Source: Myxococcales bacterium
GTDB lineage: Bacteria; Myxococcota_A; Polyangia; Polyangiales; Polyangiaceae
DNA length: 64,000 nucleotides
Direction: 5' to 3'
NCBI GenBank assembly: GCA_016794345.1
Contig: JAEUKE010000270.1
Span: 62,001-126,000, forward strand
A program made the translations under genes and the position numbers. The notes beneath the pieces were generated by a model. It made no database searches. It was not told where the DNA came from and saw only the letters and a program-made list of their open reading frames with translations. Each line of letters opens with the position of its first letter. Position 1 is the first letter of the stretch. This document shows, one piece after another, positions 1-8,714 of this stretch.

Positions 1-4
1 CAGC

Positions 5-367
5 TCAGATCCGCTGACCGCTCGGCGCCGTCAGCGTCTCGTGCTCGACGTTGCCGGTGTTGCGCTCGCCGGCTCGTGCGATCGTGACGACCTCCGCGCC
101 GTCCTCCGATCGGGTGCGGTGCTCGACGTCACGCGGTACGACGAAGAGCTCCCCGGGGCCGAGCTCCACCGAGCCGTCAGGTGTGTCGATGAAGAGTCGG
201 CCCGCGATGACCCAGAACAGCTCGTCGGCGTCGTCGTGTCGGTGGAACACGAACTCGCCCTTCACCTTCACGACTCGAACCTCGTGTCCGTTGAGCTCGG
301 AGACGATCTTGGGGCGCCAGGGCTCGAGGACCTGGTCGAGCTTCTCGCGGAGGTTGACCGGCTTCAT
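5..367 (-). CDS. Single-domain cupin protein
   Basis: A 120-residue protein with one small beta-barrel cupin. Motif 1 is seen around HRHDDADELFWVIAG, with two His and a Glu for metal binding, and motif 2 around the PGELFVVPRDVEHRT stretch. This layout is typical of mannose-6-phosphate isomerase-like cupins that bind a divalent metal; the substrate cannot be read from sequence. An in-frame extension of 17 residues exists upstream, but the ATG at 365-367 begins the conserved part (MKPVNLREK) and is preferred. It lies downstream of tuf on the same strand, separated by a hairpin terminator, so it is probably transcribed on its own. The fold is confident, the function unknown. Confidence 0.8.
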   Translation of the reverse strand: MKPVNLREKLDQVLEPWRPKIVSELNGHEVRVVKVKGEFVFHRHDDADELFWVIAGRLFIDTPDGSVELGPGELFVVPRDVEHRTRSEDGAEVVTIARAGERNTGNVEHETLTAPSGQRI

Positions 368-425
368 CGGGCGGCAGCGTACCCCTTGGGGGACCGGCGC
401 GGATGTGCGCGGCCACAATGAACAA

Positions 426-451
426 CGCCCCCTCGCCGGAGCGAGGGGGCG
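426..451 (-). terminator. Hairpin terminator after tuf
   Basis: A perfect 10-bp GC-rich stem (426-435 paired with 442-451) with a 6-nt loop lies just past the tuf stop codon. On the minus strand it is followed by TTGTTCATTG, a weak T-rich tract. The same CGCCCCCTC/GAGGGGGCG core recurs in the hairpin upstream of tuf. Confidence 0.7.
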
Positions 452-456
452 CTGTC

Positions 457-1632
457 CTACTTCACCGAGGTCACCGAGCCGGCGCCGACGGTGCGCCCAC
501 CCTCGCGGATGGCGAACCGCATGCCGACCTCGAGCGGAACGGGGCGCCCGAGCAAGAAGCGCACGTGCGCGCGCCCGCCGGGGTCGACCTGGTCCGCGCC
601 GGTGATGGCCTCGATCGTGCCGGTCACGTTGGTGGCGCCGAAGAAGAACTGCGGCTTGTAACCGACGCCGAACGAGGTGTGCCGGCCGCCATCCTTGGCG
701 GTGAGGACGAAGAGCTCGGCCTCACCGAACGCGTACGAGGCGACGCTGCCGGGCGCGACGAGCGCCTGGCCGCGAACGATCTCGTCGCGGCCCACGCCGC
801 GAAGGAGCAGGCCGACGTTTTCGCCGGCGCGCGCCTCGGCGCGGTCGCGGCGAAACGACTGCACACCGGTGACCACGACCGAGCGTGGCGTCTCGCCGCT
901 GAGCCCCACGATCTCGACCGAAGAGCCCTTGGTGAGCACGCCGCGCGTGACGCGACCGGTCGCGACCGTACCCCGCCCGTCGATGGTGAAGACATCCTCG
1001 ACGGGCATGAAAAACGGCGCGGCGAAGTCGCGCGGCGGCTCGGGGATCGTGCGGTCGAGCGTGGCGACGAGCTCGCGAACGCAGCGGGTGGCCTCGCCCT
1101 CGGCGGCGCCCGCGAGGGCTGCCTGGAGAGCGAGGAGCGCCGAGCCGCAAACGACCGGCACGCCCGAGAACCCGTGTGCGGCGAGGAGCTCCTCGACCTC
1201 GAGGACGACGAGCTCCACGAGCTCGGGGTCGGCCACGTCCGTCTTGTTGACGAACACGACGAGGTGCTCCACGCCGACCTGGCGAGCGAGCAGCACGTGC
1301 TCGCGCGTCTGGGGCCCGATGCCTTGCGAGCCGTCGACGAGCAAGATCGCGCCATCCATCTGCGAGGCGCCGGCGATCATGTTCTTCACGAAGTCCGCGT
1401 GGCCGGGGCAGTCGACGTGTGCGTAGTGACGCGTGGCCGACTCGTACTCCACGTGGGTGATGTTGATCGTGATGCCGCGCTCGCGCTCCTCGGGCGCGTT
1501 GTCGATCTCGGCGAGCGTTCGCGCCCTTCCGCCGTGGATGGCGGCCATCACCTGGGTGATGGCGGCGGTGAGCGTGGTCTTGCCGTGATCGACGTGCCCG
1601 ATGGTTCCGACGTTGACGTGATTCTTCTTCAT
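457..1632 (-). CDS. tuf: Divergent elongation factor Tu
   Basis: This 391-residue GTPase delivers aminoacyl-tRNA to the ribosome if it acts as ordinary EF-Tu. All G motifs are present: HVDHGKTT (13-20), DCPGH (74-78), NKTD (129-132), SAL (164-166). Domains 2 and 3 follow. It is unusual: the N terminus is about seven residues shorter than the E. coli protein, NKCD reads NKTD, and the normally invariant QFYFRTTDVTG motif of domain 3 reads [11 protein letters not shown]. That replaces the equivalents of E. coli Arg333 (Gly332 here) and Thr334 (Ala333 here). The kirromycin-site residues Gln124, Gln329 and Ala375 are kept. No ribosomal, tRNA or secE/nusG genes are nearby, so it is outside the usual tuf contexts. 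A GGGAGA ribosome binding site precedes the ATG. The family is certain; a specialised paralogue is inference. Confidence 0.95.
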   Translation of the reverse strand: MKKNHVNVGTIGHVDHGKTTLTAAITQVMAAIHGGRARTLAEIDNAPEERERGITINITHVEYESATRHYAHVDCPGHADFVKNMIAGASQMDGAILLVDGSQGIGPQTREHVLLARQVGVEHLVVFVNKTDVADPELVELVVLEVEELLAAHGFSGVPVVCGSALLALQAALAGAAEGEATRCVRELVATLDRTIPEPPRDFAAPFFMPVEDVFTIDGRGTVATGRVTRGVLTKGSSVEIVGLSGETPRSVVVTGVQSFRRDRAEARAGENVGLLLRGVGRDEIVRGQALVAPGSVASYAFGEAELFVLTAKDGGRHTSFGVGYKPQFFFGATNVTGTIEAITGADQVDPGGRAHVRFLLGRPVPLEVGMRFAIREGGRTVGAGSVTSVK

Positions 1633-1658
1633 GACCGTTCTCCCGTGCGACAAACGAC

Positions 1659-1693
1659 TTCGCCCCCTCGGGCAGGGAGCCGGAGGGGGCGAA
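1659..1693 (-). promoter_or_regulatory. Leader hairpin upstream of tuf
   Basis: A perfect 11-bp inverted repeat (1659-1669 with 1683-1693, 13-nt loop) lies 27 nt before the tuf start, with the ribosome binding site between. Its core matches the terminator on the other side of tuf. It could act as an attenuator or an RNA-stabilising stem; no direct evidence favours either. Confidence 0.5.
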
Positions 1694-1730
1694 TTCGAGA
1701 GGTCGCGTGTCACGACGCTCGATGAACGAA

Positions 1731-1776
1731 CCTCACCCTCCTGGCACCATGCCAGCGTCCCGTGAAGAGGGTGAGG
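1731..1776 (-). promoter_or_regulatory. Nested hairpin in the tuf leader
   Basis: The outer stem is a perfect 10-bp repeat (1731-1740 with 1767-1776). Inside it is a 5-bp stem (1741-1745 with 1751-1755) around ACCAT. It lies about 100-145 nt upstream of tuf and could be the upstream half of a structured 5' leader. It also lies upstream of the divergent receiver gene at 1919, so a DNA-level role is possible. Confidence 0.35.
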
Positions 1777-1918
1777 GTGAGAAGCGCATGACCCGAGCAC
1801 CGACGCTGCGTGAGCAGCGAGGCTGACAGACGCCCGTCCGGCTCCTGTTCGCCGATCGGACGTCCAGTGACCACGACCACCGTAGGCAAGCCGCGCGGGT
1901 GTTGCTACGCCTTGGATC

Positions 1919-2314
1919 ATGGGGGCCGATGCCTCGCCGTTCGAACGAACCATCCTCGTCGTCGATGACGATCACGTGCAGGCGCGTGCGACGGTGCGCC
2001 TGTTGAAGATTGCGGGGTTCGACGCGGTCCCTGCGCCCGACATCGAGTCGGCCATGACGGAGCTGACGCAGCGGCCGATCCACGTGCTCCTCGTCGATCT
2101 GCAGCTCGGCTCGGAGCACGGCGGCGACCTCGTCACGATGGCGCGCCGCGACTACCCGGCGCTGACGACCATCTTGATCAGCGGGTCGGCGCCCGACGAG
2201 GTCGAGCCGGTCGCGAAGGCGTGTGGGGCGACCGCGTTCCTGACGAAGCCGTTCGATCTCGATAGGCTTCTCGAGATCATCGACACCACGGTCGCTCCTG
2301 CTCGCGCCGACTAG
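1919..2314 (+). CDS. Stand-alone receiver (REC) protein
   Basis: A 131-residue protein consisting of one CheY-like receiver domain. The acidic pocket is VVDDDH (14-19), the phosphoacceptor is Asp60 in LLVDLQL, and the conserved Lys lies in LTKPFD near residue 109. There is no output domain, so it must act by protein contact or as a phosphate shuttle. No kinase gene is adjacent; the nearest is in the FIST operon at 5.2 kb, so its partner is unknown. It is divergent from tuf and convergent with the GldG-like gene, the two stop codons overlapping in a CTAG tetranucleotide. The ATG at 1919 fits the domain start. Confidence 0.9.
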   Translation: MGADASPFERTILVVDDDHVQARATVRLLKIAGFDAVPAPDIESAMTELTQRPIHVLLVDLQLGSEHGGDLVTMARRDYPALTTILISGSAPDEVEPVAKACGATAFLTKPFDLDRLLEIIDTTVAPARAD

Positions 2315-3930
2315 GGCGCTGGCGCGGCGAGCGTCGCGCCGAGCTCCGCCCACTCGGCGTCGGCGTTCATCCAGTCGAGCGTGCTCTTGAAGGAGATGAG
2401 GATGGTCCTCAGGTGCTCGGTGGCGTAGGGCTTGGCGACCGCGAGCAGAAGCGGGTCTCCGGGATGGGTTCCCATCATCTGGAGCTGCGGCGGAAGCTCG
2501 GGACCGTTGCCGGCGCGCGCGAACGGGTTGGCCAGGAACTGCGAGGAGGAGACGACGAGAACGCGGCTCGGCGCCTTCGACCGCTGCGCCTCGGGGCCCG
2601 AAGCAAAGGCGCTTCGAAGCTCACCTTCGACGGTCGCTGCGACGACGCGCGGCTCCGCCGGGCCTTCCTGCTTCCACGTGGTCGAAGGGTGGACGGGCAG
2701 CGCTTCGGCCGTGATCGAGGTGGACTGCGACGATGTCCGGGCGACCGCACGGAGCTTTGCGCCCGGCTGCTTCTCGGGATGGAGCAGCAGGGTCGAGGCG
2801 AACGGGAACGGAACGGCGTGAAGGTTGAGGAACGGCGCGAACGCGGCGTCGAGCTGGGAGCCGTCCCGGCTTGGCTCGCCGAGGATGGGGACCGCCCGAT
2901 AGGTGAGGGGCGTGGGGCTGCCGTCCGGTGCGAGGACGGGAAGCCGTGCGCCGCGCGCGAAGTCGAGCACCATGTCCTTCTTCATCTCGATGCCGTAGCC
3001 CCCGAGAAGTCCGTCCACGCCGAAGAGATCGAGCTTGGCCTCCATCGCGGGGGTCGCCCTCGGCAGGTTCACGGCGCTCACGTACACGACGAGGGACCTC
3101 TCGCCGAGCAGGACGAACTCGTCGATCCGGCGAAGCTCCTCGACCGTGTAGGCCTCGCCGGGCTGGGTGATGATGAGCCCGCGAAGGCCTGCGTCGATGG
3201 GCGATTCGCGGCGGAGGTCGACCTCCTCCAGCTTGTACGAAGGGAAGTACTCATGGAGCACGCCCTCGATGCTGATGCCCGGGCCGGGGTCGGGAGCGAG
3301 GCTGTTCTTCTCGGAGAGGCGGAGCTCCTTCTTGCCGGTCACGACGCCGAACCGGGTGGAGATGCCGTCCGCGCGGTCGCGAAGCTCCCGCATCTTCGTG
3401 GTCAGGAAGAACTCGAAGCTCGCGCCGTTTTCGGGCGGCCAGAAGGGGATGACCTCGCGCTCCGCGCCATACGTGAGCACGAACCCGGAGAAACCCTGGG
3501 TCAGCGTGACCTTCTGCTCGTCTCCTTCGCCGAAAGCTTGTTCTTGAACGCCCGCCTCGCGGGCCCGCGCGCGGAGCTCGTCGGTCTTCGGGTCGATGAC
3601 CTGCGCCTTCACCTTGCTCGCGCTCGTCTTGCCCGACGATTCGAACGTCGCCGCCTCGTAGTGGCCGAGCATCGTCGCGACCTTCTGGGAGAAGGCGTCG
3701 AGAGCGGGTGTGCCTCGCGTGACGTAGGCGTCGATCCGGAGCTCCTGTTTCAGGCCCTCGCAGACGAGCCTTCGTGAGGCGCGCGTCAGCGGCTCGGGCT
3801 TGTTCGTCGTCTCGGGCGTGGCGGAAACCGCGATGCTGCTCGTCGTCGCGGGAGGCTTCTGCCCATCGCCGCAGCCCGGGAGCGAAGCGACCACCGTACA
3901 AGCGAGGAGGGCACGCGCGAACCGGAGCAT
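2311..3930 (-). CDS. GldG-like lipoprotein
   Basis: A 539-residue protein starting with a lipoprotein signal (LLACTVVASLPGC, Cys near residue 21). The rest matches the periplasmic domain of GldG, the auxiliary subunit of ABC transporters used in gliding and export (Gldg family, PF09822). Conserved stretches include IDAYVTRG, RGLIITQPGEAYT and DGLLGGYGIEM. Normal GldG is membrane-anchored with a C-terminal helix and sits beside the ATPase and permease genes. Here the protein ends shortly after the STLDWM region without that helix, and no ABC genes are near. It may be a lipid-anchored derivative working with a transporter encoded elsewhere. The start at 3930 is set by the signal peptide. Confidence 0.75.
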   Translation of the reverse strand: MLRFARALLACTVVASLPGCGDGQKPPATTSSIAVSATPETTNKPEPLTRASRRLVCEGLKQELRIDAYVTRGTPALDAFSQKVATMLGHYEAATFESSGKTSASKVKAQVIDPKTDELRARAREAGVQEQAFGEGDEQKVTLTQGFSGFVLTYGAEREVIPFWPPENGASFEFFLTTKMRELRDRADGISTRFGVVTGKKELRLSEKNSLAPDPGPGISIEGVLHEYFPSYKLEEVDLRRESPIDAGLRGLIITQPGEAYTVEELRRIDEFVLLGERSLVVYVSAVNLPRATPAMEAKLDLFGVDGLLGGYGIEMKKDMVLDFARGARLPVLAPDGSPTPLTYRAVPILGEPSRDGSQLDAAFAPFLNLHAVPFPFASTLLLHPEKQPGAKLRAVARTSSQSTSITAEALPVHPSTTWKQEGPAEPRVVAATVEGELRSAFASGPEAQRSKAPSRVLVVSSSQFLANPFARAGNGPELPPQLQMMGTHPGDPLLLAVAKPYATEHLRTILISFKSTLDWMNADAEWAELGATLAAPAP

Positions 3931-4052
3931 GGCCCGCGGTGCTACCAGCGAGCCTCCCCAAGGACAAGGGACGGTCGTCCGTGCGGTCACGGCGCGGCGT
4001 GTGCTTTCGACCCACCCCTTAAGGACTGAAGAGTCTGACCGTCGTCGTCGGA

Positions 4053-5180
4053 GTGGAAAGCGTTTCCTTCTCCTACGAGCCGGCCAAGGGCTGGTCGATC
4101 GACTCGTTCCCGGCCCTGGACTCCGAGCGGACCTGGGTGCTGGCCTTCGGCGCTCCCGAGTTCCTGCGCGACGTCGGTCCAATCGCCGAGCTGGCGGGTG
4201 CGTACCCCAAGGCGCGCGTGATGGGGTGCTCGTCCGCCGGGGAGATTCACGGTGGGCAGATCCGTGACGGCAGCCTCTCGGTCGTGGTCATGCGCTTCTC
4301 CGAGGGGCACGTGCGCGAGTGCGCCGTCGAGGTCGCGGACGGACGGGCCAGCCGCGAGGTGGGCCGGTCGCTCGCGCGAGGGCTGAGCGCACCCGATCTG
4401 CGAGCGGTCTACGTGCTCGCCGACGGGCTTCGCATCAACGGCTCCGAGCTCCTGGCCGGCATCCACGACGTGATCCCGCCCGACGTGGTGGTCTCGGGTG
4501 GCATGGCGGGGGACGGCAGCCGGTTCGAGAAGACGTGGGTGATCGCCGACGGCAAACCTCGCCCGGGCTGGGTGACGGCGCTGGGCCTCTACGGAGAATC
4601 GATCCGGGTGAGCCACGGATCGCGCGGCGGCTGGGACGCGTTCGGGCCCGAACGTGTCGTCACACGATCCGAGGGCAACGTGCTCTACGAGCTCGACGGC
4701 GAGCCCGCGCTCGCGCTCTACAAGAAGTACCTGGGGGAAAGAGCCGAGGAGCTGCCTTCCTCCGCCCTGCTGTTCCCGCTGGCCATCCGCAGCGCCGACT
4801 CGAACAAGACCGTGGTGCGCACGATCCTCTCGGTCGACGAGGCGCGAGGCAGCATGACCTTTGCCGGGGATATCCCCGAAGGAGCGATCGTGCAGCTCAT
4901 GCGCGCGAACTTCGAGCGGCTCATCGACGGCGCAGCAGCCGCGAGCGAGGCTGCGGAGGCACCCGAAGGCGCGGTCACGCTGGCCGTGAGCTGCGTGGGA
5001 CGACGCCTCGTCCTCGGCGAGCGCGCCGAGGAGGAGGTCGAGGCCGCCCTCGACTCGGCGCCGAAGGGCGCCTCGATGGTGGGGTTCTATTCTTACGGGG
5101 AGTTCGCGCCGCACGGCCCGCTCGAGTGTGGGGTCCTGCACAACCAGACGATGACCCTGACCCGATTCTGGGAGGCCTGA
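4053..5180 (+). CDS. FIST domain sensory protein
   Basis: A 375-residue soluble protein with an N-terminal FIST domain (about 25-215, with ARVMGCSSAGEIHGG and VVSGGMAGDG) and a FIST C domain (about 220-360, ending GFYSYGEFAPHG). FIST proteins are thought to sense small ligands, probably amino acids, and often precede signalling proteins. The start is GTG with no strong ribosome binding site, so a few residues of doubt remain. The stop is one base before the start of the histidine kinase, so the two are surely co-transcribed. It is the likely input of the three-gene pathway 4053-8588. Confidence 0.9.
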   Translation: MESVSFSYEPAKGWSIDSFPALDSERTWVLAFGAPEFLRDVGPIAELAGAYPKARVMGCSSAGEIHGGQIRDGSLSVVVMRFSEGHVRECAVEVADGRASREVGRSLARGLSAPDLRAVYVLADGLRINGSELLAGIHDVIPPDVVVSGGMAGDGSRFEKTWVIADGKPRPGWVTALGLYGESIRVSHGSRGGWDAFGPERVVTRSEGNVLYELDGEPALALYKKYLGERAEELPSSALLFPLAIRSADSNKTVVRTILSVDEARGSMTFAGDIPEGAIVQLMRANFERLIDGAAAASEAAEAPEGAVTLAVSCVGRRLVLGERAEEEVEAALDSAPKGASMVGFYSYGEFAPHGPLECGVLHNQTMTLTRFWEA

Positions 5181-5181
5181 C

Positions 5182-6273
5182 GTGCACAAGGTCCTCGAGC
5201 GGCAGCTTCGTCGGGTGGGCGTCGGGGAGGGTCCCCCTACGGCGGAGCAGTGGCAGGCTCTGCTCGAGCGGATCGACAGGGCGTACGCCGAGGCCGACAA
5301 GGACCGCTACACCCTGGAGCGCTCGCTCGAGCTGTCGTCCACTGAGATGCGCAAGCGCTACACCGAGCTCCAGGAGGCGCAGCGCAAGCTCGTCGAGGCG
5401 TCGCGCAAGGCGGGCATGGCCGACGTCGCGGCGAGCGTCCTTCACAACGTCGGCAATGTCCTGAACAGCGCGAACACCTCCGCGAACCTGGTCGTCCAGA
5501 CCGTCCGCTCACCGAGCTGCGCCGGCCTCGGCAAGGTGCTCGCCCTGCTCGCCGCCCAGCCCTCACCTGGCGAGTTCCTGGACAAGGACCCGAAAGGCAA
5601 GAAGGTCATTCCGTACCTCGAGACGCTGAAGGTGACGATGGAGGAGGAGCGGCGGTCGCTCGTGACGGAGGTGGAGTCGCTCCAGAAGAACCTCGAGCAC
5701 ATCAAGCAGGTCGTCGCGCAGCAGCTCTCCTCGGCGAAGGGCAGGCCGACCTCGGAGCTGTCGGAGCGCGTCGAGCTGAGCGAGCTCTTCCAGGACGCCA
5801 TCCACGTCGCCAAGACCGGCCGCGAGGGCGGGACGGGCGAGATCTCCTTCGTGCGGGAGCTCGCCGCCTCGTCGATCGAGACCGACCGACACAAGCTCAT
5901 GCAGATCGTCACCAACCTGCTCGCCAACGCCCGTGACGCGGTCGCGGGGCGCCCGGACGCCACCGTGACGATTCGCACCTCGTTCGGTGACGCTGACATG
6001 ATCGTCATTGACGTGGCGGACAACGGGGTCGGGATTCCCTCCGCGACCCTCGAGCGTCTCTTCAGCCACGGGTTCACCACGAAGCCCGACGGCCACGGCT
6101 ACGGCCTCCACGGCAGCGCGTGCGCCGCGATCGAGCTCGGCGGCAAGCTCGGGGCGTTCAGCGACGGTCCTGGATGTGGCGCGACGTTTCGGCTGACGCT
6201 GCCACGGAGCCGAGGACGGCGCGCGCCGACCCGCGTCCCGAGCGCAGCCCCTCACGCAACGGAGGCGACGTGA
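5182..6273 (+). CDS. Cytosolic histidine kinase, FIST partner
   Basis: A 363-residue kinase without membrane segments. A coiled coil (about 30-80) leads into a non-standard H-box, VLHNVGNVLNSA, with the phosphorylatable His at 88. The catalytic domain shows the N box (NLLANARDAV), the G1 box (DNGVGI) and a GHGYGLHGSA glycine loop. The HNVGNVLN type of H-box is typical of kinases downstream of FIST proteins. It begins with GTG one base after the FIST stop, and its TGA overlaps the GTG of the next gene, so translation is probably coupled. It most likely receives its signal from FIST and phosphorylates the receiver domain of the next protein. Confidence 0.9.
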   Translation: MHKVLERQLRRVGVGEGPPTAEQWQALLERIDRAYAEADKDRYTLERSLELSSTEMRKRYTELQEAQRKLVEASRKAGMADVAASVLHNVGNVLNSANTSANLVVQTVRSPSCAGLGKVLALLAAQPSPGEFLDKDPKGKKVIPYLETLKVTMEEERRSLVTEVESLQKNLEHIKQVVAQQLSSAKGRPTSELSERVELSELFQDAIHVAKTGREGGTGEISFVRELAASSIETDRHKLMQIVTNLLANARDAVAGRPDATVTIRTSFGDADMIVIDVADNGVGIPSATLERLFSHGFTTKPDGHGYGLHGSACAAIELGGKLGAFSDGPGCGATFRLTLPRSRGRRAPTRVPSAAPHATEAT

Positions 6274-8588
6274 GCCCTTCTTTCGAGCCGCGACACAGAC
6301 GCATCATCGTCATCGACGACAACCACGCGATCCACCAGGACTTCGCGAAGGTGCTCGACAATCGCAAGCCCCCGTCCGCGTTGCTCGCCGACCTGGAGAG
6401 CGATCTGTTCGGTGACGACGCCGCGCCCGAGCCGGAGCGCAACTCCACACCGATGCAGTTCGATGTCGCCTTCGCCGACCAGGGCGAGAAGGGCGCCGAG
6501 ATCGTCGAGAAGGCGATGGCGGAGGGCAACCCGTTCTCCGTCGCGTTCGTCGACATGCGCATGCCGCCCGGCTGGGACGGCATCCAGACGATCCGCCGGC
6601 TCTGGGAGATCGATCCCGACCTGCAGTGTGTGATCTGCACCGCGTACTCGGACTACTCGTGGGAGATGATCCTCGACGAGCTCGGGATCAGCGACCGGCT
6701 CCTGCTCCTGCGCAAGCCCTTCGACGCGGCGGAGGTGAGCCAGCTCGCGTGCGCCCTGACGGAGAAGTGGCACCTCGCGCGTCACGCCCACCTCAAGCTC
6801 GAGCAGCTCCGGTCGATGGTGGAGGAGCAGACGGCTCACCTGGCCGAGAGCGAGGCACGGTATGCCCTCGCGGCCGCCGGCGCCAACGACGGCCTCTGGG
6901 ACTGGAACCTCAAGACCGACCGGGTCTTCTATTCACCTCGCTGGAGCGCGCTCCTGGGGCTGCCCTCGACCGAGCCGCTCCTCTCGAACGTCGACCATTG
7001 GGTCGGTCTGGTTCACGAGGAGGACGCGCCGCTCCTCCGGACAGCGCTGGACGAGCTGCGCGCAGGCGCAGTCGAGCAGCTCTCGATCGAGTACCGCATC
7101 CGTCACCACGACGGCCAATACCGCTGGATGCACTGCCGAGGAGCGCTGCAGCGCGGCGCGAACGGAGCGCCCGCGCGCGCGGCGGGCTCGCAGACCGACG
7201 TCACGAGCCGCAAGGTCGCCGAGACGCAGCTTCGGCACGACGCGTTTCACGACGCGCTGACCGGTCTACCAAACCGGGCCCTCTTGACCGAGCGCCTGAC
7301 CCGCTGCGTGCTGCGTCAGCAGCGCGACCACTCCTACCGCTACGCGGTGATGTTCATCGATCTCGATCGCTTCAAGATCGTGAACGACAGCCTCGGGCAC
7401 GGCGTCGGCGACGCCCTGCTCGTCGCGCTCTCGAAGCGCCTCTCGGGGTGTGTCCGGGCGGTCGATACGATCGCCAGCCCGGAGTCGCGCGTGGCGCGGC
7501 TCGGCGGCGACGAGTTCGTCGTGCTGCTCGAGGGGATTACCCAGGACGCAGACGCGCTCCGCGTGGCCGAGCGGCTCCTCGCGTCCACTGCGGAGCCGAT
7601 CAATGCGGAGGGTCACACGCTCCATGCTTCGCTCTCGATCGGCGTGGCGATCGGCAACCCGACTTACCAGCGAGCGGACGACATCCTGCGCGACGCCGAC
7701 ATCGCGCTCTACCGCGCCAAGGCGGAAGGACGAGGGCGGTACGGCGTGTTCAGCGACGAGCTCCACGCCGCGGCCGTGTCGCGCTGGAAGACGGAGACGG
7801 AGCTCCGCAGCGCCATCGGTCGAGGTGATCTCCACATCCTCCTGCAGCCGATCGTCGCGCTCGACACGGGCGAGGTGCAGTCGTTCGAGGCCTTGGTCCG
7901 CTGGCGCAAGGAGGACGGCTCCGTCGTCGCGCCGGGGAACTTCATCCCCATGGCGGAGGAGACCGGGCTCGTCCTCCCGCTGGGCAAGTGGGTTGTCGAA
8001 GAGGTGTGTCGCGTGATCGCGGCGTGGCAGTCGCTCGGGTTGCGCGTCCCCATCGCCGCGAACGTCGCCAGCAAGCAGTTCTCGAACGCCGGCTTCTTCG
8101 AGGAGATTCGCGGCGCGCTCGACGCGACCGGCGTGCCGCCCGAGCTGCTCCACCTGGAGATCACGGAAGGCGCGACCATGGATCCGAAGGCGACGGAGAC
8201 GTGCGAGCGGCTGGCTCGGCTCGGTGTGAAGCTCTACCTCGACGACTTCGGCACGGGGTACTCGTCGCTGTCGTACCTCGCGCGGATGCCCATCGATACG
8301 CTCAAGATCGACAGGTCCTTCGTGGCGCGGCTGACCGAGGATCCGATGAGCCGCTCGATCACGCAGACAATCATCAAGCTCGCCGAGACGCTCCGCATGG
8401 GTGTCATCGCCGAGGGAGTGGAGACGGAGCAGCAGCGCGACGCGCTGCGCGAGCTGCACTGCAGCCTCGGGCAGGGCTTCTTGTTCGCGCGACCGCTCTC
8501 GGTCGACGCGGCGCTCGAGCTCGTCGCGCGGCGCCGAGCGCGAGCGGCCTCCCTGGGCCCGATCTCGTTGGCCCCGGCCGCACATTGA
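6270..8588 (+). CDS. REC-PAS-GGDEF-EAL cyclic-di-GMP protein
   Basis: A 772-residue bifunctional cyclic-di-GMP enzyme. The receiver (12-155) has phosphoacceptor Asp95 (FVDMRMPPG) and an unusual loop of about 35 residues before it. A PAS domain (about 193-310), an intact GGDEF cyclase motif (RLGGDEFVVL) and an EAL phosphodiesterase domain (EALVRW, EITEG, LDDFGTGYSS, AEGVET) follow. Both catalytic signatures look intact; the inhibitory RxxD site before GGDEF is absent (SPES). The start is the GTG overlapping the kinase stop, with GGAGG four bases upstream. The final CATTGA belongs to an 89-bp dispersed repeat, so the repeat lies across the stop. Which activity dominates cannot be read from sequence. 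Confidence 0.93.
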   Translation: MSPSFEPRHRRIIVIDDNHAIHQDFAKVLDNRKPPSALLADLESDLFGDDAAPEPERNSTPMQFDVAFADQGEKGAEIVEKAMAEGNPFSVAFVDMRMPPGWDGIQTIRRLWEIDPDLQCVICTAYSDYSWEMILDELGISDRLLLLRKPFDAAEVSQLACALTEKWHLARHAHLKLEQLRSMVEEQTAHLAESEARYALAAAGANDGLWDWNLKTDRVFYSPRWSALLGLPSTEPLLSNVDHWVGLVHEEDAPLLRTALDELRAGAVEQLSIEYRIRHHDGQYRWMHCRGALQRGANGAPARAAGSQTDVTSRKVAETQLRHDAFHDALTGLPNRALLTERLTRCVLRQQRDHSYRYAVMFIDLDRFKIVNDSLGHGVGDALLVALSKRLSGCVRAVDTIASPESRVARLGGDEFVVLLEGITQDADALRVAERLLASTAEPINAEGHTLHASLSIGVAIGNPTYQRADDILRDADIALYRAKAEGRGRYGVFSDELHAAAVSRWKTETELRSAIGRGDLHILLQPIVALDTGEVQSFEALVRWRKEDGSVVAPGNFIPMAEETGLVLPLGKWVVEEVCRVIAAWQSLGLRVPIAANVASKQFSNAGFFEEIRGALDATGVPPELLHLEITEGATMDPKATETCERLARLGVKLYLDDFGTGYSSLSYLARMPIDTLKIDRSFVARLTEDPMSRSITQTIIKLAETLRMGVIAEGVETEQQRDALRELHCSLGQGFLFARPLSVDAALELVARRRARAASLGPISLAPAAH

Positions 8589-8666
8589 GGGAGTCGAGCC
8601 CGAGAGCCCCCGGACCTCGCCAGAACAGGCGTGCGGCTCTCCGTCCCCGCAACGGGGCTCTCGCTC
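8578..8666. repeat. 89-bp dispersed repeat, copy 1
   Basis: Nearly identical to 9803-9890, differing by a few substitutions and one or two single-base indels. It contains inverted stretches (GAGAGCCCC near the left, GGGGCTCTC near the right) that could fold into a long hairpin. It includes the stop codon of the GGDEF-EAL gene. It may be a REP-like element placed at gene ends. Confidence 0.8.
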
Positions 8667-8714
8667 GGTCGTGGTCCTGCCGTCCAAAGAACGGGTGCCA
8701 GGTGCCCCGATGGG

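Noticed and set aside
403-1725. Long plus-strand open frame opposite tuf
   Set aside because: It is antisense to a certain EF-Tu gene and its product is a low-complexity Arg/Glu/Asp-rich sequence typical of GC-rich shadow frames.
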